Shown: positions 57,236-58,000 of the stretch, one piece after another
Numbering within the stretch: the stretch's first letter is position 1
Layout: each line of letters starts with the position of its first letter
Source of the DNA: Cryptomeria japonica
Taxonomy: Eukaryota > Streptophyta > Pinopsida > Cupressales > Cupressaceae
Reading direction: 5' to 3'
Length of the DNA: 58,000 bases
Assembly: GCF_030272615.1 (NCBI RefSeq)
Contig: NC_081405.1
Coordinates: forward strand, 654,496,920 to 654,554,919
The notes under the pieces: model-generated
What the model was told of the DNA's origin: nothing
What the model saw: the letters and a program-made list of their open reading frames with translations, nothing else
The model's database searches: none
Made by a program: the position numbers and the translations under genes

Positions 57236-58000
57236 TTCGTTCATAATAAACTTACCCATTTCCATCATGGCTTGTTATTGATCTACCCAAGATTGGTTAG
57301 CCATTCATAATAAACCTCCCTTTTCACCTCCCTTTCCATCCATAATAAATCAGATCCTATCTGTGGCTAAGGCAAATCCTACGTCTAGTGATGGGTGTGG
57401 AACTGAGAACATCACATGTTTCGAGGAGTACAGTTTCTTCCAGCTTCCTTCAGTCTATTTGCACACAATCCACAATAAAGCAACATTTGCATCACAAATC
57501 CGCAATAAAGTTTCATCTTCTCCGCAATAAAGTATCAGTTTCATGGATTCAGTCAATTTCAGATGAGACAACAAAAACAATGGGCTTCAACAAATCAAAT
57601 CTTTCAACAGAATCAGACAACATTATGGTGTAGTGCTATCTATCCTTTCTGTGAAAGTAAACATTGTGACCACAATCAAATAAGACTTATACAAGTGACA
57701 AGAGACACTAAACTTGAGGACTACAGTGGATGTTGGTGTCGAGTCTTGGTTTTCTTTTGATTTTATCTTTCTGGTGACATGTCTTTTAGCTTTTCCAGGA
57801 TGTCTTTGACTAGAGATTCTATCTCCAGGATGTCTTTGACTAGAAAGGCGAGGATGGGGTATCGTCACCTATTTGTATTTTCTGTCTGTGGATTGTCTCT
57901 TAGTAATGCTATGACTTGTCCAAGGATATGAGGACACTGTGAGTCTAGTGTGAACTGGGGCATTCCTTGTTTGTGACTGTCTTATCTCCATGCAAACAAG
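57236..58000 (+). other. Gypsy-B 3' untranslated region, distal
   Basis: At least six AATAAA hexamers in similar contexts (CATAATAAAC near 57242, 57308 and 57350; CGCAATAAAG or CACAATAAAG near 57472, 57501 and 57523), then a direct repeat CCAGGATGTCTTTGACTAGA at about 57797 and 57827. No polypurine tract or TG LTR start is seen before the window ends. Confidence 0.5.

Larger units (their letters stand above)
49415..58000 (+). mobile_element. Gypsy-B: Tat-like element lacking RT and integrase core
   Basis: It starts TGTAGACACCC at 49415, exactly where Gypsy-A stops; the left target bases are GTACC (49410-49414). It has an LTR with TATA box, a long leader, gag-protease (52786-56559), an integrase C-terminal remnant (56483-56899) and a long 3' untranslated region that runs off the window. 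Reverse transcriptase, RNase H and the integrase core are absent, so it is a non-autonomous derivative whose particles would need enzymes supplied in trans. The 3' LTR is not reached. The protease type DGGAS and the gag CxxHxxxxHxxxxC pattern suggest the Tat branch. Confidence 0.88.

Overview
This window is plant nuclear DNA made almost entirely of transposable elements. The evidence is Ty1/Copia elements with initiator-tRNA-Met primer sites, Tat-like and chromovirus-like Ty3/Gypsy elements, plant-type LINE reverse transcriptase, a relic gene with short GT-AG introns, and decay that looks like 5-methylcytosine loss at CAG/CTG sites, a context methylated in plants. A large, repeat-rich genome is likely; the species cannot be named, and gymnosperm is only a guess. 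I see no intact host gene, rRNA, tRNA or CRISPR.

Layout. 9-7637: Copia-1 on the minus strand, with both LTRs and a perfect 5-bp target duplication (TSD), its 1,381-codon gag-pol broken by ten stops and no net frameshift. 7.7-14.5 kb: a coiled-coil retrosequence, short repeats, and a three-exon relic gene (9860-11484, minus) with eleven premature stops and no net frameshift. 14531-21659: Copia-2, minus, a related and more damaged element. 21.7-22.4 kb: the 3' end of another Copia-like element on plus. 22537-24007: Gypsy solo LTR S1 (TSD ATTAA). 24.2-36.5 kb: Gypsy-C on minus, cut in its integrase by S2, a 7,885-bp element (26268-34152, TSD TTTAG) best read as a giant solo LTR holding five exact 970-bp tandem units, and cut in its reverse transcriptase by a 438-bp inverted-repeat element. 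36.9-39.3 kb: a LINE (minus) split by a younger retroposed insert (plus, 12-bp TSD). 40.8-42.9 kb: an old Copia LTR and solo LTR S3 (TSD TAGTA). 43-45.5 kb: anonymous DNA with two tandem repeats. 45515-49414: Gypsy-A (plus, chromovirus-like), cut in its integrase by Gypsy-B (49415 to beyond the window). Gypsy-B has a long gag-protease frame but lacks reverse transcriptase, RNase H and the integrase core.

How the parts relate. The map is a stack of insertions within insertions. At S2 and at the LINE-in-LINE site, removing the insert and one TSD copy rejoins the host coding frame, which fixes those boundaries to the base. The most notable observations are the giant S2 LTR with its 970-bp array upstream of its own TATA box, the gag-protease-only Gypsy-B, and a decay style of C-to-T stops with few indels, shared by retroelements and by the intron-containing gene.
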